64,000 nucleotides of DNA from an uncultured Litoreibacter sp. GTDB taxonomy: Bacteria; Pseudomonadota; Alphaproteobacteria; Rhodobacterales; Rhodobacteraceae. The notes under the pieces are model-generated. The model searched no databases, had not been told where the DNA came from, and saw only the letters and a program-made list of their open reading frames with translations. The position numbers were made by a program, and so were the translations under genes. Below, piece after piece: positions 16,035-24,548 of this stretch. The DNA lies in contig CANMWQ010000007.1 of NCBI GenBank assembly GCA_947501685.1, positions 124,001 through 188,000 on the forward strand, given 5' to 3'. Position 1 is the first letter of the stretch; each line of letters begins with the position of its first letter.

Positions 16035-17429
16035 ATGACCGACCTCGCCCAAGTCGACGCCATCGTCGCCAGCGCCCGCAAAGCGCAGGCCGCATACGAG
16101 GCAGCCGGGTCCCAAACCCGCTACGACCGCGCGGCCACAGCCGCCGCCTGGGCCATCATGGAGCCCTCCCGCAACGAGCATCTCGCCCAGCTCGCCGTGC
16201 AAACCACGGGCCTCGGCAACGTTCCCGACAAGATCATCAAGAACCACCGCAAGACCCTCGGCCTCATGCGCGACATCAAACATGCCAAAACCTTCGGCGT
16301 CATCTCCGACGACAAGGAAACCGGCATCACCCAGATCGCCCGCGCCATGGGCGTCATCGGCGCCGTGGTCCCCTCCACCAACCCGGCCGCCACCCCCGCC
16401 AACAACATCATCAACGCGCTGAAATGCGGCAACGCCATCGTGCTGTCCCCGTCGCCCAAAGGCGTCCCCGCCTGCGAGGCCCTGCTGGGCTACATCCACG
16501 CCGAGTTCGACAAGATCGGCGAGGACAAAGCCCTCGTCCAGATGGTCCCCGCGCCGGGCAGCAAGGATAAAACCCAGCGCCTGCTGGAAATCTCCGACCT
16601 GATCGTCGTCACAGGGAGCCAGAACAACGTGCGTCGCGCCTACACCTCCGGCACGCCCGCGCTGGCCGTGGGCGCGGGCAACGTCACCGTCATCGTGGAC
16701 GAAACCGCTGACCTGAAAGCCGCTGCCGAAAAGATCACCGCATCGAAAACCTTCGACAACGCGACCTCTTGCTCTTCGGAAAACGCCATCGTCACCGTCG
16801 CCGCGATCCATGATCAATTCATCGAAGAGCTCGCCAAAGCAGGCGGCATCCACGTCAAAGACGAGGCCAAGATCGTCGCCAAGCTCTGGCCCGACGGCCA
16901 CCTCAACCGCTCCGTCATAGCCCAAGACGCCGACAAGATGCTCAAAGCGCTGGGCATGGAAAACTTGGTGCCTGCAGACACCAAGTTCCTTGCCGTAGAG
17001 ACCACAGGCATCGGCCCCGACCACCCGCTCTCAGGCGAAAAACTCTCCCGCGTCGCCGCCCTGTACCGGGCCAAGAATTTCGACGACGCCGTCGCCACCA
17101 CGGCCAAAATCCTTGCGCACCAAGGTGCCGGCCACTCCGTTGGCCTGCATTCCACCGACAGCGCGCGGGCCGAAACGCTGGCCACCGCCGTTCCCACCTG
17201 CCGCGTCATCGTCAATCAGGCCCACACTTTCGCCACTGGCGGTTCCTTCACCAATGGCATGCCGTTTTCGTTGTCGATGGGTTGCGGGTCTTGGGGCGGC
17301 AATTCCATCGACGACAACCTGCATTGGAAACACTTCATGCAGACCACCAAAATCATCCGCGAAATCCCCGCCAACGAGCCGAAACTCGAAGACATCTTCA
17401 GCGACTATTGGGCCGACGCGGGCAAATGA
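16035..17429 (+). CDS. sauS: CoA-acylating aldehyde dehydrogenase, SauS-like (sulfoacetaldehyde dehydrogenase)
   Basis: A 464-aa member of the acylating ALDH family (EutE/AdhE/SauS), which interconverts an acyl-CoA with an aldehyde plus CoA using NAD(P)H. The catalytic Cys is C246 in NATSCSSENAI, and the cofactor motif region VVPSTNPAATPANNIINALK is conserved. AAGGA precedes ATG 16035. It overlaps the ligase gene by ATGA. In Cupriavidus necator SauS reduces sulfoacetyl-CoA to sulfoacetaldehyde, and SauT makes the CoA ester; the same pair, beside a LacI regulator and a transporter, is seen here. The sulfoacetate assignment is an inference from context; other short acyl-CoAs remain possible. 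Confidence 0.72.
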   Translation: MTDLAQVDAIVASARKAQAAYEAAGSQTRYDRAATAAAWAIMEPSRNEHLAQLAVQTTGLGNVPDKIIKNHRKTLGLMRDIKHAKTFGVISDDKETGITQIARAMGVIGAVVPSTNPAATPANNIINALKCGNAIVLSPSPKGVPACEALLGYIHAEFDKIGEDKALVQMVPAPGSKDKTQRLLEISDLIVVTGSQNNVRRAYTSGTPALAVGAGNVTVIVDETADLKAAAEKITASKTFDNATSCSSENAIVTVAAIHDQFIEELAKAGGIHVKDEAKIVAKLWPDGHLNRSVIAQDADKMLKALGMENLVPADTKFLAVETTGIGPDHPLSGEKLSRVAALYRAKNFDDAVATTAKILAHQGAGHSVGLHSTDSARAETLATAVPTCRVIVNQAHTFATGGSFTNGMPFSLSMGCGSWGGNSIDDNLHWKHFMQTTKIIREIPANEPKLEDIFSDYWADAGK

Positions 17430-18916
17430 TCCTGCACCACGACACCCCGCCGCAAGGCACGGTCCGCGACTGGCTCGACCACCGCGCATCTGAGGGCGGA
17501 ACGGCCTTCGTCTTCACCGAAGACTGGTCCACCCTGACATGGGAAGAGCTGCGCGCGGAGGCCGCCCGCATAGCCTCCGCCCTCACCGCCGCAGGCCATG
17601 CCAAAGGCGAAAGCATCGCCGTGATGCACCCCAATGGCCGCGCCGGGGTGGTCGCGCTTTACGCCGCACTCTATGGCGGCTTCCGCACCACGATCATCAA
17701 CCTCGCCGCGGGTCAGGACGCCATCGCCTACGCCCTGACCCATTGCGAGGCGCGCGCCGCTTTTGTGCATGACAGCGTCGCGGAACTCTTCGCCAAAGCC
17801 CGCCCCGAGCACATGGCGCTGCTCGACCCGCAGGCCCCCGGATCAGACACGGAACTGCACGAGATCGCGCCCCAAGACCACGCGCTCCTGATGTATACCT
17901 CCGGCACCACCGGCACGCCCAAAGGCGTGGTCCACACCCAATCGAGCCTCTTGGCAGGCGGCTGGACCACCACCATCGCCCATGCGCTCACGCCCGAGGA
18001 TCGCGGCCTCTGCGTGCTGCCCATCTGCCATATCAACGGGCTCTGCGTGACGCTTATGGGCGCGCTGGTCTCCGGCGGGTCGCTGGCCATGGCCCCAAAA
18101 TTCTCCGCCAGCCAGTTCTGGTCGCAAGCGGGCCACGCAAGCTGCACATGGGCGTCCGTCGTGCCCACCATCATCAGCCATCTGCTGCAAGGCTCAGACG
18201 GCCCCGACAAAAACACGAAGCTGCGCTTCTGCCGCTCCGCCTCCTCCGCGCTGGCCCCCGATGTGCAAACCGCGTTCGAGGCCCGCTTCGCCCTGCCCAT
18301 CGTCGAAACCATGGGCCTGACCGAGACCGCCGCGCAAATCCTGTCCAACCCGCTGCCACCCGGCACCCGCAAGATCGGCTCGCCCGGTACAGCTTACGGC
18401 AACGAGGTTGCCATTCTGGGCCCCGACCTCTCCCCCTGCCCGCCGGAGGTGGAAGGCGAAATCGCCATTCGCGGCCCCAACGTGATGCTCGAATATCTCA
18501 AGAACCCGGAGGCCACGGCCCAGACATTCGCAGGCAATTGGCTGCGCAGCGGAGACCTCGGCCGCATGGATGCCGACGGCTACGTCTTTGTGACGGGCCG
18601 CTTGAAAGAGCTGATCATAAAGGGCGGTGAAAACATCGCGCCGCGCGAAATCGACGAGGCGCTCTATTCCCATGCCGATGTGGTCGAAGCCGCCGCCTTC
18701 GCCCGCCCCTGCGCCAGCTACGGGGAACGGGTGGAGGCCGCCGTCCGCTTGCGTGACGGCTCGCCCCTCAGCGCCGCTGAACTCATCGCGCTCTGCACCG
18801 AAAAGCTGGGCGCATTCAAAACGCCTGACCACGTGTATCTGCTGCCCGAGCTGCCCAAAGGCCCGTCCGGCAAAATCCAGCGCCGCAAACTGACCGAATT
18901 AACCAAATCCAGCTGA
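17426..18916 (+). CDS. sauT: AMP-forming acyl-CoA synthetase, SauT-like (sulfoacetate-CoA ligase)
   Basis: A 496-aa ANL-superfamily enzyme that activates a carboxylate with ATP and CoA. Seen: the phosphate loop LMYTSGTTGTPKGVVHT (about residues 152-168), the aromatic/ATP motif ETMGLTETAAQ, the hinge region SGDLGRMDADGYVFVTGRLKELIIKGGENIAP and the C-terminal catalytic Lys in GPSGKIQRRKL. The true start is ATG 17426, in an ATGA overlap with the dehydrogenase; upstream extension of the frame is a shadow. Co-translation with the acylating aldehyde dehydrogenase implies acid to acyl-CoA to aldehyde. Sulfoacetate is the best guess by analogy with SauT. Confidence 0.7.
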   Translation: MILHHDTPPQGTVRDWLDHRASEGGTAFVFTEDWSTLTWEELRAEAARIASALTAAGHAKGESIAVMHPNGRAGVVALYAALYGGFRTTIINLAAGQDAIAYALTHCEARAAFVHDSVAELFAKARPEHMALLDPQAPGSDTELHEIAPQDHALLMYTSGTTGTPKGVVHTQSSLLAGGWTTTIAHALTPEDRGLCVLPICHINGLCVTLMGALVSGGSLAMAPKFSASQFWSQAGHASCTWASVVPTIISHLLQGSDGPDKNTKLRFCRSASSALAPDVQTAFEARFALPIVETMGLTETAAQILSNPLPPGTRKIGSPGTAYGNEVAILGPDLSPCPPEVEGEIAIRGPNVMLEYLKNPEATAQTFAGNWLRSGDLGRMDADGYVFVTGRLKELIIKGGENIAPREIDEALYSHADVVEAAAFARPCASYGERVEAAVRLRDGSPLSAAELIALCTEKLGAFKTPDHVYLLPELPKGPSGKIQRRKLTELTKSS

Positions 18917-18936
18917 GCACACCTGTCACGACGGGA

Positions 18937-18966
18937 TGTGTACGCTTTGTGTACGGGCTGTGTATG
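18937..18966. promoter_or_regulatory. Three TGTGTA(C/T)G boxes in 11-base phase
   Basis: TGTGTACG at 18937-18944, TGTGTACG at 18948-18955 and TGTGTATG at 18959-18966 repeat every 11 bases, one helical turn, so all three face the same side of DNA. They lie about 125-155 bases upstream of mcl1 and just after the ligase gene. A regulator binding cooperatively is the natural reading. Confidence 0.5.
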
Positions 18967-19091
18967 CCGCATTTAAGGTTAACGGCCCCCGAAAGAAGCG
19001 ATGCCGCGCCGCAGCACTTGCATGAGATCACGTAATATCCTAACCAGATAACCAACCCAAACGTAATTTCCTTACCTAGTGGACCATGCCC

Positions 19092-20048
19092 ATGAGCTTC
19101 CGCCTGCAACCCACACCACCTGCCCGCCCCAACCGCTGCCAGCTCTTCGGCCCCGGCTCCCGCACTGCATTGTTCGAGAAAATGGCCGCCTCCGCCGCCG
19201 ACGTCATCAACCTCGATCTCGAAGACAGCGTCGCCCCCGACGACAAGCCGCAAGCGCGCGCCAACATCATCGAGGCGATCAACGATATTGACTGGCAAAA
19301 CAAGCACTTATCCGTGCGTATCAACGGGCTCGACACGCCCTATTGGTATCGCGACGTGATCGATATTCTGGACCAGGCGGGCGACAGAATTGACCAGATC
19401 ATGATCCCCAAAGTGGGCAACGCCGCCGATATCTATGCTGTAGACGCGCTTGTTACGGCAATTGAAACGGCCAAAGCCCGCACCAAACCAATCGCGCTTG
19501 AGGTCATCATCGAATCCGCCGCCGGCATCGCCCATGTCGAAGAAATCGCCAGCGCCTCCCCGCGCCTGCAAGCCATGAGCCTCGGCGCCGCCGACTTCGC
19601 CGCAAGCATGGGCATGCAAACCACCGGCATCGGCGGCACGCAGGAAAATTACTATATGCTGCAAGGGGATAGCAAACACTGGTCCGACCCCTGGCACTGG
19701 GCGCAGACCGCCATCGTCGCCGCCTGCCGCACCCACGGCGTGCTGCCCGTCGATGGCCCTTTCGGCGATTTCTCCGACGACGAAGGCTACCGCGCCCAGG
19801 CCCGCCGCTCCGCCACGCTTGGCATGGTCGGCAAATGGGCCATCCACCCCAAACAAATCGCGCTCGCCAACGAGGTCTTCACCCCCTCCGAGGCCCAAGT
19901 CACCGAGGCCCGCGAAATCCTCGCCGCAATGCAGCAAGCCAAAGCCAATGGCGAAGGCGCCACCGTCTACAAAGGCCGCCTCGTCGACATCGCCTCCATC
20001 AAACAAGCCGAAGTCATCGTCAAACAATTCGAAATGATCAACGGCTAG
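19092..20048 (+). CDS. mcl1: L-malyl-CoA/beta-methylmalyl-CoA lyase
   Basis: This CitE-like TIM-barrel enzyme cleaves malyl-CoA to glyoxylate and acetyl-CoA and beta-methylmalyl-CoA to glyoxylate and propionyl-CoA, and is a late enzyme of the ethylmalonyl-CoA pathway. The sequence is very close to the Rhodobacter Mcl1 as I recall it, from MSFRLQPTPPARPNRCQLFG to the C-terminus. Catalytic features include the metal-binding Glu and Asp (VIIESAAGIAHVEEI; LGAADFAASMGM) and Arg in FGPGSR. ATG 19092 matches the known N-terminus; ATG 19086 is two codons earlier. It is unlinked in transcription from the ligase operon by a 169-base gap with its own repeat boxes. Confidence 0.93.
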   Translation: MSFRLQPTPPARPNRCQLFGPGSRTALFEKMAASAADVINLDLEDSVAPDDKPQARANIIEAINDIDWQNKHLSVRINGLDTPYWYRDVIDILDQAGDRIDQIMIPKVGNAADIYAVDALVTAIETAKARTKPIALEVIIESAAGIAHVEEIASASPRLQAMSLGAADFAASMGMQTTGIGGTQENYYMLQGDSKHWSDPWHWAQTAIVAACRTHGVLPVDGPFGDFSDDEGYRAQARRSATLGMVGKWAIHPKQIALANEVFTPSEAQVTEAREILAAMQQAKANGEGATVYKGRLVDIASIKQAEVIVKQFEMING

Positions 20049-20070
20049 CCCCCAAGCGCCGCACCCCCCT

Positions 20071-20147
20071 CTTTCCATGTTCGGAAATATCCCGGGGGTG
20101 TGGGGGCTGGCCCCCACGGTTCACGTGTGTGGGGGCTGGCCCCCACG
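20071..20147. repeat. Second copy of the 28-base repeat plus tandem GC hairpins
   Basis: 20071-20098 repeats the element at 11804-11831. It is followed by two identical 20-base units TGTGGGGGCTGGCCCCCACG at 20099-20118 and 20128-20147, each a self-complementary hairpin (GTGGGGGC-TG-GCCCCCAC). They lie after mcl1 and probably act as terminator or RNA-stabilising hairpins. Confidence 0.6.
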
Positions 20148-20219
20148 ACTCAAGTGTGGAACGGGCGGAGCCCCCATATCGCGACGCGCGCCAGCGCGGA
20201 GCAACCCCAAGCTGTGCAG

Positions 20220-20248
20220 TTGTATCATCCGCCGCAAAACGTCATATA
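20220..20248 (+). promoter_or_regulatory. Likely sigma-70-type promoter of accA
   Basis: TTGTAT (20220-20225) and CATATA (20243-20248) are separated by exactly 17 bases and end 25 bases before the accA ATG. Both boxes deviate from consensus at one or two positions. The call rests on spacing and location only. Confidence 0.4.
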
Positions 20249-20273
20249 GAACCAACACGATGCGGAGCAGCCC

Positions 20274-21236
20274 ATGACCAACTATCTCGACTTCGAAAAG
20301 CCCCTCGCCGACATTGAAGGCAAGGCCGAAGAACTGCGCGCCATGGGCCGCCAGAACGAGGATATGGATGTCGAGAAAGAGGCCAAGGCCCTCGATGACA
20401 AGGCCACAAAAATGCTGGCCGATCTGTACAAAGACCTCACGCCTTGGCGCAAATGTCAGGTCGCGCGTCATCCAAACCGCCCGCATTGCAAAGACTATAT
20501 CGAGGCGCTGTTCGACGAATACACGCCGCTCGCGGGCGATCGCAATTTCGCCGATGACCATTCGGTCATGGGCGGTCTGGCGCGGCTCGACGGCGTCCCT
20601 GTGATGGTGATCGGCCATGAGAAAGGCCATGACACCAAAACCCGGATCGAGCGTAATTTCGGCATGGCCCGCCCTGAAGGCTACCGCAAGGCCATCCGCC
20701 TGATGGAGATGGCCAGCAAGTTCGGCCTGCCCGTCATCACACTCGTCGACACCCCCGGTGCCTATCCCGGCAAAGGCGCGGAAGAGCGCGGCCAGTCGGA
20801 GGCCATCGCCCGCTCCACCCAGAAATGCTTAGAAATCGGTGTGCCGCTCATCTCTGTCATCATCGGCGAAGGCGGCTCCGGCGGCGCTGTGGCTTTCGCG
20901 ACCGCCAACAAGGTCGCGATGCTGGAACACTCGATCTATTCCGTCATCAGCCCCGAGGGCTGCGCCTCAATCCTGTGGAAAGACGCGGAAAAAATGCGCG
21001 AAGCCGCCGAGGCCCTGCGCCTGACCGCTCAAGACCTCCACAAGCTCGGCATCTGCGACGAGATCATTCCCGAGCCCACCGGAGGCGCGCAACGCGCCCG
21101 CGACGAGGTCATCAAAACCGTCGGCAAGAAGCTGTCCAAGATGCTCAAAGACCTCTCCAAACATGACAGCGCCGCCCTGATCAAAGCCCGCCGCAAGAAA
21201 TACCTCGATCTGGGCAAAAAGGGTTTGGCGGCCTAG
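20274..21236 (+). CDS. accA: Acetyl-CoA carboxylase carboxyltransferase subunit alpha
   Basis: AccA with AccD transfers the carboxyl group from biotin to acetyl-CoA, making malonyl-CoA for fatty acid synthesis. The 320-aa protein has the family start ([19 protein letters not shown]), the crotonase-like core [22 protein letters not shown], and the oxyanion-hole glycine motif [14 protein letters not shown], then [20 protein letters not shown] lies upstream of the ATG. It is a single gene here; a structured 150-base intergenic repeat follows its stop. Confidence 0.97.
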   Translation: MTNYLDFEKPLADIEGKAEELRAMGRQNEDMDVEKEAKALDDKATKMLADLYKDLTPWRKCQVARHPNRPHCKDYIEALFDEYTPLAGDRNFADDHSVMGGLARLDGVPVMVIGHEKGHDTKTRIERNFGMARPEGYRKAIRLMEMASKFGLPVITLVDTPGAYPGKGAEERGQSEAIARSTQKCLEIGVPLISVIIGEGGSGGAVAFATANKVAMLEHSIYSVISPEGCASILWKDAEKMREAAEALRLTAQDLHKLGICDEIIPEPTGGAQRARDEVIKTVGKKLSKMLKDLSKHDSAALIKARRKKYLDLGKKGLAA

Positions 21237-21265
21237 CCCAAAGCTCCGCTAAGCCGGGCCAGCAT

Positions 21266-21415
21266 CTGTCCGTGGAGTGGCGCTGCAACGCCCGTTCGGC
21301 AGCACTTTATGGCTGCCAAGCACATCTTCCGAATATGCGAAGCGCGAAGATGTCAAAAGCGCCAGTCCGCCGGGACGGACAGACGCGGGCCCGGCGCCTT
21401 CGGCTTGAGTCCGGG
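21266..21415. repeat. 150-base structured intergenic repeat, copy 1
   Basis: This stretch after accA is repeated at 51038-51187 after the dehalogenase gene. Conserved landmarks: CTGTCCGTGGAGTGGCGCTG at the left, a hairpin GGCAGC-ACTTTATG-GCTGCC, TGCGAAGCGC, AAAAGCGCCAGTCCGCCGGG, ACGGACAG, and GGCGCCTTCGGCTTGA. CTGTCCGT (21266-21273) and ACGGACAG (21375-21382) are inverted ends of a 117-base core. It contains no credible gene. A mobile non-coding element or structured 3'-UTR element is likely. Confidence 0.65.
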
Positions 21416-21443
21416 CCACTCAGCGCGCCGAACTTCCCCCCTC

Positions 21444-22046
21444 TCACCACATCGTATCCACCGCCCGCGCACCCCAATTGGCGTCATACCCGGCCCCGTC
21501 AAACCCGTCTTTCGCCTCCGCCAGCATGTCGCCCACCGAGGGCAACCCGGCGCTCTCGTCTTTCCCAGCCCACGTCTCGGACCGGATCAGCGCGCGGGCG
21601 CATTGGCTGTAGATCTCGGCGATCCTGATCACGATCACCGAACGCGGATTGCGCCCATCTTGCTCAAACGATCCCACCAGCTCAGTATCCACACTCACCC
21701 GCGCCGTGCCGTTCACCCGCACCACATTATTCGACCCCGGCACCATGAAAATCAGCGACACGCGCCCATCGGCCACGATATTGCGCAATGAATCCATACG
21801 GTTATTCCCGCGCCAGTCGGGCATTGCCAAAGTGCCCGGATCCAGCTCCCGCACCACAGGGCCCACATCGCCGCGCGGGCTGCCATCGGTGCCCTCGGGC
21901 CCTACCGTGCTCAAAACGCAAAACCGGGAAGCCATGATCCACGCGCGGTACATCGGCGTCATCTGCGGCGCGACCTTGATCAAGGACGCCTCGCCGGGCA
22001 TCCCATATAAGGCTTCCAGCGCAGCCACGTCTTCCACAAATTCCAT
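21444..22046 (-). CDS. Pyridoxamine-5'-phosphate-oxidase-like FMN protein
   Basis: A 200-aa split-barrel flavoprotein of the PPOX family (the group sometimes called MSMEG_1061 or DR2398 type). Characteristic pieces are the FCVLSTVGPEGTDGSPRGD strand pair, WRGNNRMDSLRNIVADGRVSLIFMVPG, and VRVNGTARV. These proteins bind FMN or F420 and often have no known substrate. ATG 22046 with GAGGAGG in front is chosen; it overlaps the plsC stop (TGATG), so it is co-translated with plsC. Confidence 0.82.
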   Translation of the reverse strand: MEFVEDVAALEALYGMPGEASLIKVAPQMTPMYRAWIMASRFCVLSTVGPEGTDGSPRGDVGPVVRELDPGTLAMPDWRGNNRMDSLRNIVADGRVSLIFMVPGSNNVVRVNGTARVSVDTELVGSFEQDGRNPRSVIVIRIAEIYSQCARALIRSETWAGKDESAGLPSVGDMLAEAKDGFDGAGYDANWGARAVDTMW

Positions 22047-22792
22047 CACGAAGCCTCCTCAACAGGCCGCACAAAACCGACCTCATCCAACAACGCCTCG
22101 GAGGCCGCCTCGACCTCGCGCTCAAGTCGCTCCAGAAACTCTTCCTTGGGCAGCCCCGCCGGGATGGGCGGCAAAAACTCCACCACCGCCGTCCCCGGTT
22201 TGCGGTAAATCCCGTGGCGCGGCCAGAACACGCCCGCATTCGTAGCCACCGGATAACACTCCGTGCCCATCTGCTCATAGAGCACCGCCGTCCCAATCTT
22301 GTAGGGCCGCTTCACCCCCGGCGCCAACCGCGTGCCCTGGCTGTAAATCACCAGCTGCCCCGGCAGCGCCTCGCCCTTTTTCACATCCGCCAGCATCTTG
22401 GCAATCGCCTTGCCGCGCTTGCCCCGGTTCACCGGCACCGAGCCCAGACGATAGGCATATTGTCCCAGCAAAGGCGCATAAAGCAAAATGGCCTTCATGA
22501 TAAATTTGCCATGCGGGATAGCGTCGAAAATCATGATAATGTCCAGAAACGACTGGTGCTTGGCGGCCACCAAGACCTGATCCGTCGGCGGCGTGCCCCG
22601 CACTTCGCAATGCAGCCCCACCATCCAGGAGGCCAGCCATTTCACAAAGCGGCTATAGGCGTGGCAGGCGGCGACCGCGCCATGTGGGCTGACGATGGTC
22701 CACGGCAAATACAGCAACGAATAAACCAGCATGCCGATATACATCACGATGATAAAGAGCAGCGACCGAACCCATTGAATTGCGTAGCCCAT
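22046..22792 (-). CDS. plsC: 1-acyl-sn-glycerol-3-phosphate acyltransferase (PlsC)
   Basis: PlsC adds the second acyl chain to lysophosphatidic acid at the inner membrane. The 248-aa protein has an N-terminal hydrophobic anchor (about residues 8-32) and the acyltransferase motifs KHQSFLDIIMIF (HX4D), GSVPVNRGKRGKAI (FxNR-like region) and IYSQGTRLAPG (the usual EGTR appears here as QGTR), then KIGTAVLYEQMG and YPVATNAGVFW. The Gln in place of Glu in motif III is found in some alphaproteobacterial members. It lies 12 bases downstream of ftsX. Confidence 0.92.
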   Translation of the reverse strand: MGYAIQWVRSLLFIIVMYIGMLVYSLLYLPWTIVSPHGAVAACHAYSRFVKWLASWMVGLHCEVRGTPPTDQVLVAAKHQSFLDIIMIFDAIPHGKFIMKAILLYAPLLGQYAYRLGSVPVNRGKRGKAIAKMLADVKKGEALPGQLVIYSQGTRLAPGVKRPYKIGTAVLYEQMGTECYPVATNAGVFWPRHGIYRKPGTAVVEFLPPIPAGLPKEEFLERLEREVEAASEALLDEVGFVRPVEEAS

Positions 22793-22804
22793 CTGGGGAC
22801 CTCC

Positions 22805-23710
22805 TTATTTCAGTGCCTTTAACGCCGACAACGCGGCACCTCGCGTGGCCCAGAAGGCCACCATCGCCCCAAAGACCGGGATCAGCAACGGCCAGAGCCA
22901 ATGCAGCCCCTGAAACCCAAGCCCCGTCAGGAACGCGCCCTCTTCAGCGGCGCTGGGCAAAAGCGCAATCGCCAGCATGCCCAGCACGGTGCCAACCGCT
23001 CCGCCGATAAGCGTGCGCAGGGTAAAGCGCCGCACAAAGGCCCGTGCGATATAGATGTCGCGCGCGCCCACCAGCCGTGTCACCCGGATCACCTGCGCAT
23101 TGGCCGCGAGCGCCGCACGCGCCGCCAGTGTGATCATCGCCGCGGTGGACAGCCCGATCAGCGTCATCGCGGCCCAGCCCAGCATCCGCAACCTGTTCGC
23201 GGCCTCGACCAACGGCCTTCGCCAGCGGGTATGGTCATCCAGCACAGCGCCCGGTGCCTCCGCCGCCAGCCGCAAGCGCAGCCCTTCGGCGTCATAGCCG
23301 TCATCCTCTTCGACCACCTCAATGAGCCGCGGGATCGGCAGCGCGTCAATCGGCAGGTCCGGCCCGAACCACGGCTCCAGCAACAGCCTCTGTTCTTCAT
23401 CCCCGAGGATGCGCGAGCGCGCCACGCCCGGCGTCAGCCGCAACACCTCTTGCGCCGCGCGGGTCTGCGCCTCCAGCTCCGCTTCGGGAGCCGAAATACG
23501 CACCGTCGAGGAGCGCGCCAGTTCCGACGACCAGCGCTCCGCCAGCCGCCCCGTGGCGAAAGACAGCGCCAGCGCAAACACCGCCAGAAACGCCATCGCG
23601 CCTGCGGTCGATGTGGTTAACGTGGCGGTAAACCCCGTCGGAGGCACCACCCGGTCCGCTTGCACATCGCCGCGCAGCAGGTCGATCAACGAAGCTAAAA
23701 GCGCCTTCAC
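22805..23710 (-). CDS. ftsX: Cell division protein FtsX
   Basis: FtsX is the membrane half of the FtsEX complex that activates septal peptidoglycan hydrolases. The 301-aa protein has four hydrophobic segments (about residues 35-55, 176-200, 222-248 and 270-293) and an extracytoplasmic loop between the first two (residues about 56-170) with no close conservation, as usual. The VTRLVGARDIYIARAFVRRF sequence before TM3 is the family signature. Its ATG overlaps the ftsE stop (ATGA). Confidence 0.93.
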   Translation of the reverse strand: MKALLASLIDLLRGDVQADRVVPPTGFTATLTTSTAGAMAFLAVFALALSFATGRLAERWSSELARSSTVRISAPEAELEAQTRAAQEVLRLTPGVARSRILGDEEQRLLLEPWFGPDLPIDALPIPRLIEVVEEDDGYDAEGLRLRLAAEAPGAVLDDHTRWRRPLVEAANRLRMLGWAAMTLIGLSTAAMITLAARAALAANAQVIRVTRLVGARDIYIARAFVRRFTLRTLIGGAVGTVLGMLAIALLPSAAEEGAFLTGLGFQGLHWLWPLLIPVFGAMVAFWATRGAALSALKALK

Positions 23711-24384
23711 AGATCCGCCCCCGCCAGCTGCAACTTTCGGTTGGCAATCCTGAGCACCCGCGCCGAGATCTGGTTCTTCGTGGTACGGATCAGGTTCAGG
23801 TCATGCGTCGCCAGCATCACCGATTTGCCCATTTTGTTCAGCTCGATCAGCAATGACATCAGCCGCTGCGACATTTCCCAATCGACATTGCCCGTCGGCT
23901 CATCCGCCAAAATCACGTCCGGCCCCATGATCACGGCCCGCGCCAAGGCCGCGCGTTGGCGCTCCCCGCCGGACAGCTCGGGCGGCAGTTGGTTTTGCTG
24001 ATCGCGCAGCCCGACCCAGTCAATCAGGGATTTGAGGTTCTCCTGCTCCGCCTCCACGTCACGCCCCGCCACGGTCAACGGCAGCGCGATGTTGTCGGCC
24101 ACGCTTAAATGATCCAGAAACCGGCAATCCTGATGCACCACCCCAATGCGCCGCCGCGCCATCGCCACCTGATCACGCCCCAGCTCGCGCACGTCTTGCC
24201 CAAACACCTGCACCAGCCCGGCGCTCGGCGTCAGGTCCATGTAGCACAGCTTGAGAAATGTGGATTTGCCAGACCCCGACGGCCCAGTCAGAAAATGAAA
24301 AGACCCCGGCTGGATACGCAACGAAATCTCGCTGAGCAAATCATCCCCGCCATATGAATAGGCCACGTTGTCGAGTTCGATCAC
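23707..24384 (-). CDS. ftsE: Cell division ATP-binding protein FtsE
   Basis: A 225-aa ABC ATPase. Walker A is GPSGSGKSTFLKLCYM (about residues 35-50), the Q-loop VHQDCRFLDHLSVADNIALP, the signature ELSGGERQRAALARA, Walker B VILADEPTGNVD, and the switch His in MLATHDLNLI. VFGQDVREL and the short length mark FtsE among ABC proteins. It drives FtsX at the divisome. The gene starts the ftsE-ftsX-plsC-PPOX series. Confidence 0.95.
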   Translation of the reverse strand: MIELDNVAYSYGGDDLLSEISLRIQPGSFHFLTGPSGSGKSTFLKLCYMDLTPSAGLVQVFGQDVRELGRDQVAMARRRIGVVHQDCRFLDHLSVADNIALPLTVAGRDVEAEQENLKSLIDWVGLRDQQNQLPPELSGGERQRAALARAVIMGPDVILADEPTGNVDWEMSQRLMSLLIELNKMGKSVMLATHDLNLIRTTKNQISARVLRIANRKLQLAGADL

Positions 24385-24548
24385 TGGCGGGCTGCTCCGG
24401 TTTACGTTTTAGACACAATTAGGCCATAGCAGGACACACTTGCAATCAATCAGAAACACAAACCCTTGGAATAGCACAGCCCAAGGGGTAAGACCGTTTT
24501 ATCGCGGGGAGCGACCTCTGGCCAAGAGGGACGAAGCAAGGGACGAAG

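Noticed and set aside
21272-21628. Plus-strand frames running through the 150-base repeat after accA
   Set aside because: The repeat copy at 51038 does not preserve any of these frames, so the element is non-coding.
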